From Pseudomonas xionganensis (GTDB taxonomy: Bacteria; Pseudomonadota; Gammaproteobacteria; Pseudomonadales; Pseudomonadaceae): a stretch of DNA of 64,000 nucleotides. Shown piece after piece: positions 52,167-63,226 of the stretch. Positions within the stretch are counted from its first letter, which is position 1, and each line of letters opens with the position of its first letter. The stretch covers positions 428,030 through 492,029 of the forward strand of contig NZ_WKJZ01000002.1 in the NCBI RefSeq assembly GCF_009763245.1, written 5' to 3'. Made by a program: the position numbers and the translations under genes. The notes below the pieces were generated by a model. It worked only from the letters and a program-made list of their open reading frames with translations. It was not told the origin of the DNA and ran no database searches.

Positions 52167-53337
52167 CGGGGCGCCAGCTCTGCAGACCGCGTTCGATGCG
52201 CTCGACCGCCTGCTGCAGGCGCGGCAGATCCTGGGTGTAGGCGAAACGCACGTGCTGAGCGGCCAGGTGCCGACCGAAATCCAGGCCCGGGGTAAAGGCC
52301 ACATGCTCGGTTTCCAGAAAGTGCTGGCAGAAGGCGAAGGCATCGCCGCCAAAGGCGCTGATGTCGGCATATAAATAGAAGGCGCCTTCAGGCTCCACAG
52401 CGATCTTGAAGCCCAGTTCGCGCAGGGCCGGCAGCAGGAAATCGCGGCGGCGCTGAAACTCATGCCGGCGTTGTTCGAGTATCTCCAGAGTCTGTGGCTG
52501 AAAGCAGGCCAGGGCAGCATGCTGGGCCATGCTCGGCGCGCTGATATAGAGATTCTGCGCCAGCTTTTCCAGCTCCGGCACCGCGGCCGGCGGCGCCACC
52601 AGCCAGCCCAGCCGCCAGCCGGTCATGCCGAAATACTTGGAAAAACTGTTGAGTACAAAGGCGTCGTCATCCACCTCCAGCACGCTGGCGGCGTCCATCC
52701 CGTAGGTCAGACCGTGATAGATCTCATCCACCACCAGATGCCCACCGCGGGACTTGAGCGCACTGGACAGGCCGGCCAGTTCATCACGATCGAGCACAGT
52801 GCCGGTCGGGTTGGCCGGCGAAGCGACCAGGGCGCCGACGCTATCGCGATCCCAGTGCCGCGCCACCAGTTCGGGGGTCAGCTGATAGCGCACCTCAGGG
52901 CCCACCGGCACCAGCTGCGCGGCGCCTTCCACCAGGCGCAGAAAGTGACGGTTGCAGGGATAGCCGGGGTCGGCCAGCAGCCAGTGCTTGCCTGGGTCGA
53001 CCAACAGGCTGGCGGCCAGCAGCAGGGCGCCGGAGCCGCCCGGGGTAATCAGAATCCGCTCAGGGTCTATGCTTAGCCGGTAGCGCTGGGCATAGAAACC
53101 GGCAATCGCCTCGCGCAGGGCCGGCAGGCCGCGCGCCGCGGTGTAGCGGGTATGCCCATTGGCCAGCGCGGCCTGGCCGGCGGCGACGATGGGCGCGGCG
53201 GTGGTGAAGTCCGGCTCGCCGATTTCCAGGTGGATCACGTCGCGGCCTTCGGCCTGCAACTGGTTGGCGCGGGCCAGCAGGGCCATCACGTGAAAGGGTT
53301 CTATGGCGCGACTGCGCGCACTGTAGGACGGGGCCAT
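52156..53337 (-). CDS. Class I/II pyridoxal-phosphate aminotransferase
   Basis: A 393-residue fold-type I aminotransferase. The schiff-base lysine lies in [16 protein letters not shown] near 232-247, with the phosphate-binding and substrate motifs [13 protein letters not shown] and [13 protein letters not shown]. It resembles the aspartate/methionine-type group (PatA/AspC); the amino-acid substrate is uncertain. Upstream partner of sfsA in a two-gene operon, as seen in other pseudomonads. Full length, apparently active. Confidence 0.9.
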   Translation of the reverse strand: MAPSYSARSRAIEPFHVMALLARANQLQAEGRDVIHLEIGEPDFTTAAPIVAAGQAALANGHTRYTAARGLPALREAIAGFYAQRYRLSIDPERILITPGGSGALLLAASLLVDPGKHWLLADPGYPCNRHFLRLVEGAAQLVPVGPEVRYQLTPELVARHWDRDSVGALVASPANPTGTVLDRDELAGLSSALKSRGGHLVVDEIYHGLTYGMDAASVLEVDDDAFVLNSFSKYFGMTGWRLGWLVAPPAAVPELEKLAQNLYISAPSMAQHAALACFQPQTLEILEQRRHEFQRRRDFLLPALRELGFKIAVEPEGAFYLYADISAFGGDAFAFCQHFLETEHVAFTPGLDFGRHLAAQHVRFAYTQDLPRLQQAVERIERGLQSWRPDAL

Positions 53338-53533
53338 GGAGCTGCCTAAATAGGAGGTAAGCGGCGGATTCTAAACCATGAGTTCGGCTAAAGCTCAGCA
53401 GCTTCGACAACCGGGAGTGGCGCGGCCTGCATTGATCTGGTAAGTTCGCCCGCTTGCAGCCGCAGGGTCGAGCGTGCTCGGCAAGGGACACCATCCTGCG
53501 CAGTGGATTAGAGAGAGTGAGAGGCGGTCATCC

Positions 53534-53977
53534 ATGCCCACCAAAGCAAAAGAAAAAAGCAGCCAACTGACTCGTGGTTTCGAGCCCTATAAAGAATCCA
53601 AGGGCGAGGAGTACATGAGTGAGCCGATGCGCGCCCACTTCACCAACATCCTCAACAAGTGGAAGTTGGAGCTGATGCAGGAAGTCGATCGTACCGTGCA
53701 CCATATGCAGGACGAAGCGGCCAACTTCCCCGATCCAGCCGACCGCGCCAGCCAGGAAGAGGAATTCAGCCTGGAACTGCGCGCCCGCGACCGCGAGCGC
53801 AAGCTGATCAAGAAGATCGACGAAACCCTGCAGCTGATCGAAGACAACGACTACGGCTGGTGTGACTCCTGCGGCGTCGAGATCGGCATCCGCCGCCTGG
53901 AAGCCCGCCCCACCGCCACCCTGTGCATCGACTGCAAGACCCTGGCGGAAATCAAGGAAAAGCAGGTCGGTTCCTGA
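53534..53977 (+). CDS. dksA: RNA polymerase-binding transcription factor DksA
   Basis: A 147-residue regulator that enters the RNA polymerase secondary channel and acts with ppGpp in the stringent response. The coiled-coil hairpin (about 30-105) has the conserved tip [11 protein letters not shown], and the zinc finger is complete: CDSC at 115-118 region and CIDC 17 residues on. The N-terminal extra in-frame residues are not used; the start at 53534 gives the family N terminus [12 protein letters not shown]. It has its own terminator, then gluQ follows, the arrangement of E. coli and P. aeruginosa. Confidence 0.96.
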   Translation: MPTKAKEKSSQLTRGFEPYKESKGEEYMSEPMRAHFTNILNKWKLELMQEVDRTVHHMQDEAANFPDPADRASQEEEFSLELRARDRERKLIKKIDETLQLIEDNDYGWCDSCGVEIGIRRLEARPTATLCIDCKTLAEIKEKQVGS

Positions 53978-53985
53978 TCCGTCCC

Positions 53986-54016
53986 AGAGGGTGCTTCGGC
54001 ACCCTCTGTTGTTTTT
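53986..54016 (+). terminator. Rho-independent terminator after dksA
   Basis: AGAGGGTGC-TTCG-GCACCCTCT with a stable UUCG tetraloop, followed by GTTGTTTTT. It lies between dksA and gluQ and must be partly read through if gluQ has no promoter of its own. Confidence 0.92.
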
Positions 54017-54046
54017 GCTCTCTGTTCGCCACTGGCTTGCGCCCGT

Positions 54047-54934
54047 ATGAACACACCCGCCTATATCGGTCGATTCGCCCCCACACCTAGCGGCTATCTG
54101 CATTTCGGTTCCCTGGTCGCCGCCCTGGCTTCCTATCTCGACGCCCGCGCCGTGGGTGGTCGCTGGCTGCTGCGCATGGAAGACCTCGACCCCCCACGGG
54201 AAGTGCCCGGTGCCCAGGCGGCCATCCTGAAAAGCCTGGAAAACTATGGCCTGCACTGGGATGGTGAGCTGGTACGCCAGAGCGAGCGCCACGATGCCTA
54301 CGCTGCCCTGGTGGACGAGCTGCTGCAACGCCGCCTGGCCTATGCCTGCACCTGCTCGCGCAAACAGCTGGAGGGTTATCAGGGCATCTATCCGGGGTTC
54401 TGCCGCGAGGCCGGCCACGCCCAGGACAACGCCGCCATCCGCCTGCGTGTACCGGAAAGTCGCTATGGCTTCGTCGACCGGGTTCAGGGCCAGTACAGCC
54501 AGCATCTGGGCCGCGAGGTGGGCGACTTCGTGATTCGCCGCCGCGATGGGCTATATGCCTATCAGCTGGCGGTGGTTCTGGACGATGGCTGGCAGGGGGT
54601 GACCGATGTGGTGCGCGGCGCCGACCTGCTTGACTCCACCCCACGCCAGCTGTATCTGCAGGAGCTGCTGGGCCTGACGCAGCCGCGTTACCTGCATGTG
54701 CCCCTGATCATCCAGCCCGACGGCCACAAGCTGGGCAAAAGCTACCGCTCCCCGCCCCTGCCGGCGGATCAGGCCACGCCCATGTTGCTGCGCGCCCTGC
54801 GCGCCCTCGGCCAGCCGCTGCCGGACGGCGGCGAACAGGCCCGCGCCGAGGAACTGCTGCGCTGGGCTAGCCAGCACTGGGACGCCAGCCGCATTCCGCG
54901 TACCCGCACCCTGGCCGAGGCGCAATTGCGCTAG
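54047..54934 (+). CDS. gluQ: Glutamyl-Q tRNA(Asp) synthetase
   Basis: A 295-residue GluRS paralogue (YadB) lacking the anticodon-binding domain. It glutamylates queuosine in the anticodon of tRNA-Asp. HIGH-like [12 protein letters not shown] near residue 10, four zinc ligands around CTCSRKQL and YPGFC, and the KMSKS-like GHKLGKS near 228 are present. Follows dksA; its last four bases overlap the end of the convergent modC. Confidence 0.94.
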   Translation: MNTPAYIGRFAPTPSGYLHFGSLVAALASYLDARAVGGRWLLRMEDLDPPREVPGAQAAILKSLENYGLHWDGELVRQSERHDAYAALVDELLQRRLAYACTCSRKQLEGYQGIYPGFCREAGHAQDNAAIRLRVPESRYGFVDRVQGQYSQHLGREVGDFVIRRRDGLYAYQLAVVLDDGWQGVTDVVRGADLLDSTPRQLYLQELLGLTQPRYLHVPLIIQPDGHKLGKSYRSPPLPADQATPMLLRALRALGQPLPDGGEQARAEELLRWASQHWDASRIPRTRTLAEAQLR

Positions 54935-56067
54935 GCCAAGGCCACCGACTTGATCTGCGCCCACAGCCTTAGCCCGGGGTACAGGCCCAGCTGATCCAGG
55001 GAATAGCGGGTAATACGGGCGAGCAGCTGCTCGTCGCCCAGCTGCAAACGCACCAGTACATGGGCCTGCCCCTCGGCGGCCAGCCAATCCAGCACCCGCA
55101 CCGGCAGCAGATTGAGCATGCTGCTGCCCTCGGCCTGCTGCAGGCTCAGGCTGACGTCCCGCGCCTTGATCTTGACCCGCACCGCATGCTGCAGCGGCAA
55201 GGGCACATGGGGTAGGCGCAATGCGCTTGCACTGCCCGGCAGCTGAATGGACAGCAAGCCGTAAGCGCCATCATGGCCACTGACCCGCCCCTCCACAACG
55301 GCCTCGGCGTCCTCGCCCTGTACAAAGGGCAGGTCGGCACGTAGCAGGGTTTCCTTCAAAGGACCGCTGGCTGTTAGTTGCCCTTCCTCCAGCAGCACCA
55401 GATGATCGGCCAGACGCGCCACCTCGTCCGGAGAATGGCTGACATAGATCACCGGGATCTCCAGCTCCTCGTGCAGGCGCTCCAGATAGGGCAGCACCTC
55501 CTGCTTGCGCTTGAGATCGAGGGCCGCCAGGGGCTCGTCCAGCAACAGCAGGCGCGGACTGGTCAGCAGCGCCCGGGCAATCCCTACCCGCTGACGCTCA
55601 CCACCGGAGAGTTTGTCCGGCAGACGCTGCAGCAGATGCCCGATGCCCAGCAATTCGACCGCCTGGGCCAAAGGGATCTGGCGCTGATGCGCCGGGATGC
55701 GCTTAAGCCCGAACTCCAGATTACGCCGCACCGACAGATGGCTGAACAGGTTGGCCTCCTGAAACACATAGCCCAGCGCCCGCTTGTGCGGCGGCACAAA
55801 GATCCCCTGGGCGCTGTCCTGCCACAGCTCGCCATTGACCCGCAAATAACCCTCGGCAGGCCGCTCCAGACCGGCGAAGCAGCGCAGGCAACTGGTCTTG
55901 CCCGAGCCGGAATGCCCGAACAACGCGCTGACGCCGCGACCTGGCAGCTGCAGCGCAACATCCAGGGCAAAGCCCGGATGCGCCAGCCTGAAGCGCGCCT
56001 CGATCCCTGTGCCCACCTGGGTCACAGCCGGATCTGGCGCAGTACCTGCGAATAATCGTCTGAGCAT
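54931..56067 (-). CDS. modC: Molybdate ABC transporter ATP-binding protein ModC
   Basis: A 378-residue ATPase. Walker [10 protein letters not shown] near 50, Q-loop YVFQEANLF, signature LSGGERQR near 148, Walker [12 protein letters not shown] and H-loop VSHSPDEV are intact; the C-terminal MOP/TOBE regulatory domain covers about 290-378. The in-frame track extends much further upstream, but the start at 56067 shares a base with the modB stop (TAATG) and gives the family length. It powers molybdate import with ModA and ModB. Confidence 0.93.
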   Translation of the reverse strand: MLRRLFAGTAPDPAVTQVGTGIEARFRLAHPGFALDVALQLPGRGVSALFGHSGSGKTSCLRCFAGLERPAEGYLRVNGELWQDSAQGIFVPPHKRALGYVFQEANLFSHLSVRRNLEFGLKRIPAHQRQIPLAQAVELLGIGHLLQRLPDKLSGGERQRVGIARALLTSPRLLLLDEPLAALDLKRKQEVLPYLERLHEELEIPVIYVSHSPDEVARLADHLVLLEEGQLTASGPLKETLLRADLPFVQGEDAEAVVEGRVSGHDGAYGLLSIQLPGSASALRLPHVPLPLQHAVRVKIKARDVSLSLQQAEGSSMLNLLPVRVLDWLAAEGQAHVLVRLQLGDEQLLARITRYSLDQLGLYPGLRLWAQIKSVALA

Positions 56068-56744
56068 TACCAGACCCGCCTGGCGCCGCGCCCCGCATAC
56101 AGGGCCAGCAACACGATAAAGGAGAACAGCACCATGCCGCCGGCGAGCCAGTGGGCCTGAGCGTAGTTCATGGTTTCCACCAGGCTGTAGATCTGTACCG
56201 ACGCCACCTGGGTCTTGCCGGGAATATTGCCACCGATCATCAGCACCACACCAAACTCCCCCACCGTATGGGTAAAGCCCAGAATGGCGGCGGTGATAAA
56301 CCCCGCCTTGGCCTGCGGCAGCACCACCGTAAAGAAGGCATCCCAGGGGTTGGCGCGCAGCGTCGCCGCCGCTTCCAGCGGGGCCCGGCCGATTGCCTCG
56401 AAGGCGTTCTGCAAAGGCTGCACGACAAAGGGCAGGGAGTAGAACACCGAGCCGATGACCAGGCCGGCAAAGGTGAAGGTCAGGGTTCCCAGCCCCAGGC
56501 TCTGGGTCAGCTGACCGAAAAAGCCATTGGGGCCCATGCTGATCAGTAGATAAAAGCCCAGTACCGTGGGCGGCAGTACCAACGGCAGCGCCACCACGGC
56601 GCCGACCACCTGCTTCCAGCGCGAGGCGGTGCGCGCCAGCCACCAGGCAATAGGGGTACCGAGCAACAGCAGCAGCAGCGTGGTCAGCGACGCCAATTCC
56701 AGGGTCAGCCAAACCGCATCGAAATCCGCCTGGGTCAGTGGCAT
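56067..56744 (-). CDS. modB: Molybdate ABC transporter permease ModB
   Basis: A 225-residue permease with five to six hydrophobic helices and the EAA-loop motif [21 protein letters not shown] near 140. It forms the membrane channel of the molybdate importer. It starts six bases after modA and overlaps modC by one base, in the usual modABC order. Confidence 0.94.
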   Translation of the reverse strand: MPLTQADFDAVWLTLELASLTTLLLLLLGTPIAWWLARTASRWKQVVGAVVALPLVLPPTVLGFYLLISMGPNGFFGQLTQSLGLGTLTFTFAGLVIGSVFYSLPFVVQPLQNAFEAIGRAPLEAAATLRANPWDAFFTVVLPQAKAGFITAAILGFTHTVGEFGVVLMIGGNIPGKTQVASVQIYSLVETMNYAQAHWLAGGMVLFSFIVLLALYAGRGARRVW

Positions 56745-56749
56745 CGTGA

Positions 56750-57529
<780 letters not shown>

Positions 57530-57547
57530 TCAGGCCACGGGAAATAG

Positions 57548-57583
57548 GCATAACGCTATATACAGAGAAATATAGCGTTATGC
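57548..57583 (-). promoter_or_regulatory. ModE box in front of modABC
   Basis: GCATAACGCTATAT (57548-57561) and ATATAGCGTTATGC (57570-57583) are a perfect inverted repeat with an eight-base spacer, containing the ModE consensus CGCTATAT-N8-ATATAGCG. ModE with bound molybdate should repress modABC here. Confidence 0.9.
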
Positions 57584-57610
57584 AAAGCCGCAGAGGCTCG
57601 GCCTAGGCCT

Positions 57611-57970
57611 TTACTGTGGATCAGCCGGAGGCGCCAACCAGCCGGCCAGCTCGGCCGCCTCAGCCTGCACCGCCGCCTGGGCCTTGGCGCACAGGGCCTG
57701 ATAACGCTGCATGACCTGTTCGCCCAGGGCGGTCAGCTGGGTGCCACCGCCATGCTTGCCGCCGGCCAGGGTGCTGACCAGGGGCTCACGGAAGCTGCGG
57801 TTCATGGTTTCCACCAACAGCCAGGCACGCCGATAGGACATGCCCATGGCCCGCGCCGCCGCACTGATGGAGCCATGCTCGGCAATGGCCGCCAGCAGCT
57901 CGGCCTTGCCCGGCCCCATGGCGATATCGGCGCCGTTGTGCAGGCGAATCTTCACGTCCAGGCGGTACAT
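57611..57970 (-). CDS. One-domain ModE-like molybdate regulator
   Basis: A 119-residue winged-helix protein matching the N-terminal DNA-binding part of ModE (AAIAEHGSISAAARAMGMSYRRAW near 27-50, then GGKHGGGTQLTALG near 70-83). The two MOP domains that bind molybdate in E. coli ModE are absent, so either it senses the metal through another protein or it acts as a plain repressor. It lies directly behind pgm (three bases apart) and 93 bases before modA, with the ModE box in between, so it is the likely regulator of that box. Confidence 0.88.
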   Translation of the reverse strand: MYRLDVKIRLHNGADIAMGPGKAELLAAIAEHGSISAAARAMGMSYRRAWLLVETMNRSFREPLVSTLAGGKHGGGTQLTALGEQVMQRYQALCAKAQAAVQAEAAELAGWLAPPADPQ

Positions 57971-57973
57971 GGG

Positions 57974-59623
57974 TCAGCCCTGCAGTGCCGCATCGACCAG
58001 CTGCTGCGCCTCGCTGAAGATGCGCTGCAGATGGTCATGATCGCGGTAGCTTTCGGCGTAGATCTTGTAGATATCCTCGGTACCGGAGGGCCGTGCGGCG
58101 AACCAGCCGCCCTCGCTCAGCACCTTGATCCCGCCAATGGCCGCAGCGTTGCCCGGGGCCTTGTCGAGCACCTGAACGATGGCATCGCCGGCCAACTCGG
58201 TGCTCTGCACCCGACTGGCCGACAACTTGCCCAGGGCCTGCTTCTGCGCAGAAGTTGCCGGTGCATCGCGGCGGTCAGCATGGATGACGCCAAACTCATC
58301 GGTCAGGCTGCGGTACAGCTCGCCCGGGTCGCGCCCGTTCACCGCGGTCATCTCCGCCGCTAGCAGGGCCATGGCGATGCCATCCTTGTCGGTGGTCCAG
58401 ACCTGGCCATCGCGGCGCAGGAAGCTCGCCCCAGCACTCTCCTCCCCCCCAAAGCCCAGGCTGCCGTCGAACAGGCCACCGGCGAACCATTTGAAGCCCA
58501 CCGGCACTTCCTGCAGCGGTCGGCCCAGGCGTGCAGCGACGCGGTCGATCATGGCGCTGCTGACCAGGGTCTTGCCCACGGCGGCTTGCGGGTGCCACTG
58601 CGGACGATGCTGGAACAGATAGTCGACGGCCACGCTGAGGAAGTGGTTGGCCGGCAGCAGGCCGACACTGGGCGCGACGATGCCGTGGCGGTCGTAATCC
58701 GTGTCGCAGGCAAAGGCGATGTCGTAGCCGTTCTTCAGGCCGATCAGGCGCTGCATGGCGTGGCTGGAGGATGGGTCCATGCGGATCTGTCCGTCCCAGT
58801 CCAGGCTCATAAAGGCGAACTGCGGGTCGACCACCTGACTCACCACATCCAGATCAAGGCCGTACTGCTCGGCAATCCGCCCCCAGTAGCGCACCCCGGC
58901 GCCGCCCAGGGGATCGACACCCAAACGCAAACCGGCAGCGCGAATGGGGGCAAAGTCGAGCACCGCGTCCAACTCATCCACATAGCGGCCGAGAAAATCG
59001 TACTCGGCCACACAGGCCGCCTGGCGAGCCTGAGCCAGCGGCAACTGCCTGACCTCACGCAACCCACCTTCGAGCAGCGCATTGGCCCGCTGCTGGATCC
59101 AGCCGGTGACATCGCTGTCCGCCGGGCCACCATTGGGCGGGTTGTACTTGAAGCCGCCACTGTCCGGCGGATTGTGCGAGGGGGTGATCACGATGCCATC
59201 GGCCAGAGCGCTGTCACGCCCCTTGTTGTAGGTCAGAATGGCCCGCGACAGCGCCGGCGTGGGGACAAACTCATCCCCCAGCGAACGCAGGGTCTGCACG
59301 CCATTAGCAGCCAGCACCTGCAACGCCGTATCCAGAGCCGGTTGCGACAACGCATGGCTATCGGCGCCGATAAACAGCGGCCCGCCAATGCCCTGGGCGG
59401 CACGGTAATCACAGATGGCCTGGGTGATGGCCAGGACGTGATCGCGGTTAAAGCTGCGCGCCAGGGAGCTGCCCCGATGCCCGGACGTGCCGAACGCCAC
59501 CCGCTGGCCAGGCTCGGCCGGGTCGGGCTGCCATGCATAGTAGGCCGTCAGCAACTGATCGATATCGGTAAGAGAAGCACTGGGCGCCGGCTGACCGGCC
59601 AGAGGATGGATACGCGAACTCAC
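57974..59623 (-). CDS. pgm: Phosphoglucomutase (alpha-D-glucose phosphate-specific)
   Basis: A 549-residue alpha-D-phosphohexomutase. The active-site loop AFGTSGHRGSS with the phosphoserine is near residue 43-53, the metal-binding CDTDYDRHGI near 308, and the sugar-binding GGEESAGASF near 393. It interconverts glucose 1- and 6-phosphate for storage-polysaccharide and trehalose metabolism. It is of the E. coli Pgm type, not the AlgC type. Three bases before the ModE-like gene. Divergent from the next gene. Confidence 0.94.
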   Translation of the reverse strand: MSSRIHPLAGQPAPSASLTDIDQLLTAYYAWQPDPAEPGQRVAFGTSGHRGSSLARSFNRDHVLAITQAICDYRAAQGIGGPLFIGADSHALSQPALDTALQVLAANGVQTLRSLGDEFVPTPALSRAILTYNKGRDSALADGIVITPSHNPPDSGGFKYNPPNGGPADSDVTGWIQQRANALLEGGLREVRQLPLAQARQAACVAEYDFLGRYVDELDAVLDFAPIRAAGLRLGVDPLGGAGVRYWGRIAEQYGLDLDVVSQVVDPQFAFMSLDWDGQIRMDPSSSHAMQRLIGLKNGYDIAFACDTDYDRHGIVAPSVGLLPANHFLSVAVDYLFQHRPQWHPQAAVGKTLVSSAMIDRVAARLGRPLQEVPVGFKWFAGGLFDGSLGFGGEESAGASFLRRDGQVWTTDKDGIAMALLAAEMTAVNGRDPGELYRSLTDEFGVIHADRRDAPATSAQKQALGKLSASRVQSTELAGDAIVQVLDKAPGNAAAIGGIKVLSEGGWFAARPSGTEDIYKIYAESYRDHDHLQRIFSEAQQLVDAALQG

Positions 59624-59733
59624 TCGAACTCCCTAGGGTGAATGGCGGAAAACCCGGCAAGCTTAACAGGCTCGCGAGCCGAGCGCGGCCAGGCTATCCT
59701 GTGCAGCCTTCCGCCCCCTGTCAGGTATACCCC

Positions 59734-60267
59734 ATGCAAGCCCAGCTTGAAGAACTCATCAGCAAGATCAGCTCGGGCTGCATGTTGCCGGAAGAAGTGG
59801 CCCGCATCGCCGCAGAAGCGGCCCAGGCCTACGCCGACCCACAGGGCTTTCTCGCCGCCAACCCGGATATCAATTACGACGACAGTTTCCCCATTCCCCT
59901 GGGCGAATGGGTGGTGGTGGGCAGCCTGCCCGACACCGTGCTGTTTCAGGCCGACAGCTACGAGCAGCTGTTTCAGCAGATCACCGACTCCTTCGGTCCC
60001 CAGGTCAACTTTGTGCTCAAGCCCAAGCAGCTGGCCAAGACCGAGCCGCTCAAGGCGCTGAACCGCATCCAGGTGCAACTCTCCAGCCTGTCGCCGGAAA
60101 CGGGGGGCTATACCCTGGTGGATTTCAGCGAACCACTGGATGACGAGCTGCAGGCCGTGCTGGTGTACAGCAGCGACCTGGCCCGGGTCATGGCGCTGGC
60201 GGTAGAAATTGGTATCTACGCAGCACCGGCTTACGAGAGTTTGAAAGCCGCCCAGAGCGAAGGGTGA
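59734..60267 (+). CDS. Conserved hypothetical protein
   Basis: A 177-residue acidic, soluble protein, helical at the N terminus (MQAQLEELISKISSGCMLPE) and with an alternating hydrophobic pattern later. No domain I can name; it looks like a conserved pseudomonad protein. ATG at 59734 chosen for its length and position after the intergenic gap. It converges on the MCE gene, with 36 bases between. Confidence 0.65.
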   Translation: MQAQLEELISKISSGCMLPEEVARIAAEAAQAYADPQGFLAANPDINYDDSFPIPLGEWVVVGSLPDTVLFQADSYEQLFQQITDSFGPQVNFVLKPKQLAKTEPLKALNRIQVQLSSLSPETGGYTLVDFSEPLDDELQAVLVYSSDLARVMALAVEIGIYAAPAYESLKAAQSEG

Positions 60268-60303
60268 AGCGACCGCCCAGTAGAAGTCTTGGACGGTGCC
60301 ATC

Positions 60304-62625
60304 TTATTGACCAGCGGGCTGCAGGGCGATCTTCGGTGCCCAGCGCAACCATTCTTCGTTGACCTCATCATGCAGGGCGAAGGTTTGCCCAGGCTGCGCC
60401 GGGCCGCCCATCTGCGGGTTGTCCGGCGAAGCGAAGGCAATTCCGCCTTCCAGCAAGGCCTCCAGGGACTCGGTGCGCACCTCCACGCCACTGAACAGGC
60501 CAGCACTGACGCCAATGCCGCTGGCATTCCAGAAGCGACTACCGGTGCGCACCAGGGGCGCATAACGCGGCTCAATCAGGATATGGATCAGCACCCGATC
60601 CGAGGTCGGCCCCAGCTCGAAATCCGTGACCTTGCCAACCGGCACCTCACGGTAGCTGACCACCACACCCGGCTTGATCGAGCCGCGCCGGGGCGCACTG
60701 AGCACCAGACGCAAGCCCTCCTCCTTGGTCGAAACAGTGGGCGGCGCGGCCAGCGCGACAAAGGCGAGCTGCCGTGCTCCCGGCTGGCTGGCCGGCATCA
60801 CTTCCAGATACTGGCCACTGACCAGGGTTTCCAGATTGGCCGCCCGGGTCATACTGACCTCAGGCTTGACCACCCAGAACTGCGTACCGGCCCGGGCGAT
60901 CTGCTGCGCAGCTTGCGTTACCCGAGCGTGCAGCATCACGGCCTGCAGATCATTCGTCAGCTCGATGCGCTCAACCTTGCCGACATCCAGGCCCTTGTAA
61001 CGGATGGCCGTGCCCACAGCCAAGCCATCGCCACGGGGCACCTGAATACTCAACTCAACGCCCGTGCGCAAGGCACTGTCCTGATTGGCGTGCAGGGCAA
61101 AACGCGATACCCGCCGCGCTAACGGACCCGCCTGCGGGTCTGGCGTGTCGAAGGCGATGCCGCCGGCCAACAGGGTCTGGAGCGACTCGGCCTTTACCTC
61201 AACCCCCGACAGCCCGCCCTTGAGGCTGATGCCGCTGGCATTCCAGAAGCGCGTGCTGGAGTTGATCAGAAGCACATACTCAGGTTCGACGTGCACCCCG
61301 AAAGCGATCCCCTGGTTATCACGGGAAAGCTGCACACTCTGCACCGATCCCACCTGAAGCTGGCGATAAAGGAGCGGGCTGCCTACTTCCAGCGAGCCAC
61401 GGCTGTCGCTCAGCAGCACCAGATGCAGGCCCGGAGCATCCAGATTCAACGGCGGCGCCTTGCGCCTGGCCTCGAACTCGCGCTGGGCAAGCCCGCCCCG
61501 CTCCCCCGGTCGCACGGCAATATAGTTACCCTTGACCAGAGCATCCAAACCGGTGATGCCGGCCAGGGAAATCGACGGCTTGACCACCCAGAACTCGGTG
61601 CCCTCGACCAGAAACTCCTCCGTACGCGGGTCCATGGTCAGTTCGGCCACCGCACCGGTCAGATCATCATTGATCTTGAGCAGCTTGAGCGTGCCGGTCT
61701 GGATGCCGTTGTACAGCACAGGGGTGCGACCGGCCTGCAAGCCGCTGAAATCGTCGAGCTTGACCACAACCCGGATACCCGCCTGAGCGCTATCGAAGTC
61801 CTCATAAAGACGGAAGGGCAATGCCGGATCGGTGGGCGGACTGTCCTTGCGATGCTCCGGGGTCGCAAAGGCGATACCGCCGGCCACCATACTGGCCAAC
61901 GACTCGGTGCGCAGCTTGAGACCTCCCAGACCGGCATCCACGCTGATGCCACTGGCATTCCAGAAACGCGTGTGCTTGCGCACCAGGTCGGCAAACGGCG
62001 GCTCGATAAAAATCTTCACTTCGATGGTGGTCTGATCGTCGGCCAGGTTATAGCTCTTCACCCGGCCAACCTGGATCTGCCGGTAGAACACCGGGCTATC
62101 ACGGCTCAATGAACCCAGACGCTCGGCCTTGAGGGTCAGGTGCAACCCCGGCCGCTCATCGGACAGGGGGGGAGGTTCCGCCAGCGCCTTGAACTCCAGG
62201 GCAACCTCACCATCACCAGGGTCAAAAGCGATGTAGTTACCCGACACCAAAGTTTCAAGCCCGGTAATACCGGCCAGACTGACACTCGGCTTGACCAGCC
62301 AGAAGCGGGTATTGCTGCGCAGTTGCGCCTGAACATCCTTGCTCATTTCCAGGGTCGCAACTACCCCGCGGGCCTGATCGCTGCGGTCAAGGGTCAGCGC
62401 CACCACCTTGCCAATCGGCATGCCCTTGTAAATGACTTCGGTCTTGCCGGCCTGAATGCCTTCCCCCGTCGGAAATACCACCTGAATCTCGACCCCGGCC
62501 ATGCTGTAGGCACGCCAGCCCAGCCAGGCACCGATCAACAGGGCGATCAGCGGCAATACCCAGATCGCCGACCAATTGGAGGCGGGCCGTACCCTGGCCT
62601 TCGGCAAGTCATTCATGGTCGTCAT
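60304..62625 (-). CDS. Intermembrane transport protein, PqiB/LetB family (six MCE domains)
   Basis: A 773-residue inner-membrane-anchored protein: one helix near 18-37, then six MCE repeats recognised by G(V/L)xLxxx...G(x)xVxYxGxxVGxV patterns (about 45, 160, 285, 400, 515 and 635). Such proteins stack into hollow tubes that carry lipids between the inner and outer membranes. E. coli PqiB has three MCE domains and LetB seven, so six is intermediate. Start 62625 or 62616. It overlaps the PqiA-like gene upstream by 17 bases and forms an operon with two PqiA-like genes. Confidence 0.88.
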   Translation of the reverse strand: MTTMNDLPKARVRPASNWSAIWVLPLIALLIGAWLGWRAYSMAGVEIQVVFPTGEGIQAGKTEVIYKGMPIGKVVALTLDRSDQARGVVATLEMSKDVQAQLRSNTRFWLVKPSVSLAGITGLETLVSGNYIAFDPGDGEVALEFKALAEPPPLSDERPGLHLTLKAERLGSLSRDSPVFYRQIQVGRVKSYNLADDQTTIEVKIFIEPPFADLVRKHTRFWNASGISVDAGLGGLKLRTESLASMVAGGIAFATPEHRKDSPPTDPALPFRLYEDFDSAQAGIRVVVKLDDFSGLQAGRTPVLYNGIQTGTLKLLKINDDLTGAVAELTMDPRTEEFLVEGTEFWVVKPSISLAGITGLDALVKGNYIAVRPGERGGLAQREFEARRKAPPLNLDAPGLHLVLLSDSRGSLEVGSPLLYRQLQVGSVQSVQLSRDNQGIAFGVHVEPEYVLLINSSTRFWNASGISLKGGLSGVEVKAESLQTLLAGGIAFDTPDPQAGPLARRVSRFALHANQDSALRTGVELSIQVPRGDGLAVGTAIRYKGLDVGKVERIELTNDLQAVMLHARVTQAAQQIARAGTQFWVVKPEVSMTRAANLETLVSGQYLEVMPASQPGARQLAFVALAAPPTVSTKEEGLRLVLSAPRRGSIKPGVVVSYREVPVGKVTDFELGPTSDRVLIHILIEPRYAPLVRTGSRFWNASGIGVSAGLFSGVEVRTESLEALLEGGIAFASPDNPQMGGPAQPGQTFALHDEVNEEWLRWAPKIALQPAGQ

Positions 62626-63226
62626 CCGACTCCGTGTTATCCCAGATCAAGCGTGGGTCAAAAGTAAGGGCTGCAAGCATGGTCAGGATCACCACACTGG
62701 CGAAGGCTGCTGCGCCCCAACCTGGCTCGATACTGGCCAGATTGCCGAAGCGCACTACCGCCACCAGGATGGCGATCACGAAAATATCCAGCATCGACCA
62801 GCGCCCGATCCATTCGATAAAGCGGTACATCAGGATGCGTTGACGGGCCGACATCGGCTGGTGGCGCTGCACCGAATACAGCAGGAGCGCGATCCCCACC
62901 AGTTTGAAGGTGGGCACCAGAATGCTGGCAATAAACACCACTGCGGCAATCGGCAGCATGCCGAAATTCACCAGCGTCACCACCCCGGACATGATGGTAT
63001 CGGACTGCCCACGCCCCAAAGAGTTGACCGTCATGATCGGCAAGAGATTGGCCGGAATATAAAGAAGAGCCGCAGCCAGGAGCAGAGCCCAGGTGCGCGC
63101 CAAACTGTTCGGGCGCCGCGCATGCAGGTGGCAGCCACAACGGCTACAAAACTGCTGTCCGTCTTGTTGCGCATTCAATTGATAGCACTCATGACAGATG
63201 ACCAGCCCGACATCAATCGCCCGCAT
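62609..63226 (-). CDS. PqiA/LetA family protein, second half-size copy
   Basis: A 205-residue membrane protein with an N-terminal zinc-ribbon-like pair (CHEC at about 11-14 and CSRC near 27-30) and four hydrophobic helices. Full-length E. coli PqiA and LetA carry two such halves in one protein; here the halves are separate genes. The start at 63226 overlaps the first copy by 14 bases and the end overlaps the MCE gene by 17, so the three are translated in series. Confidence 0.88.
   Translation of the reverse strand: MRAIDVGLVICHECYQLNAQQDGQQFCSRCGCHLHARRPNSLARTWALLLAAALLYIPANLLPIMTVNSLGRGQSDTIMSGVVTLVNFGMLPIAAVVFIASILVPTFKLVGIALLLYSVQRHQPMSARQRILMYRFIEWIGRWSMLDIFVIAILVAVVRFGNLASIEPGWGAAAFASVVILTMLAALTFDPRLIWDNTESDDDHE

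Noticed and set aside
54931..56712. 593-codon version of ModC, suggesting a fusion with ModB
   Set aside because: The extra N-terminal part is modB read in another frame. The TAATG junction and family length support separate genes.
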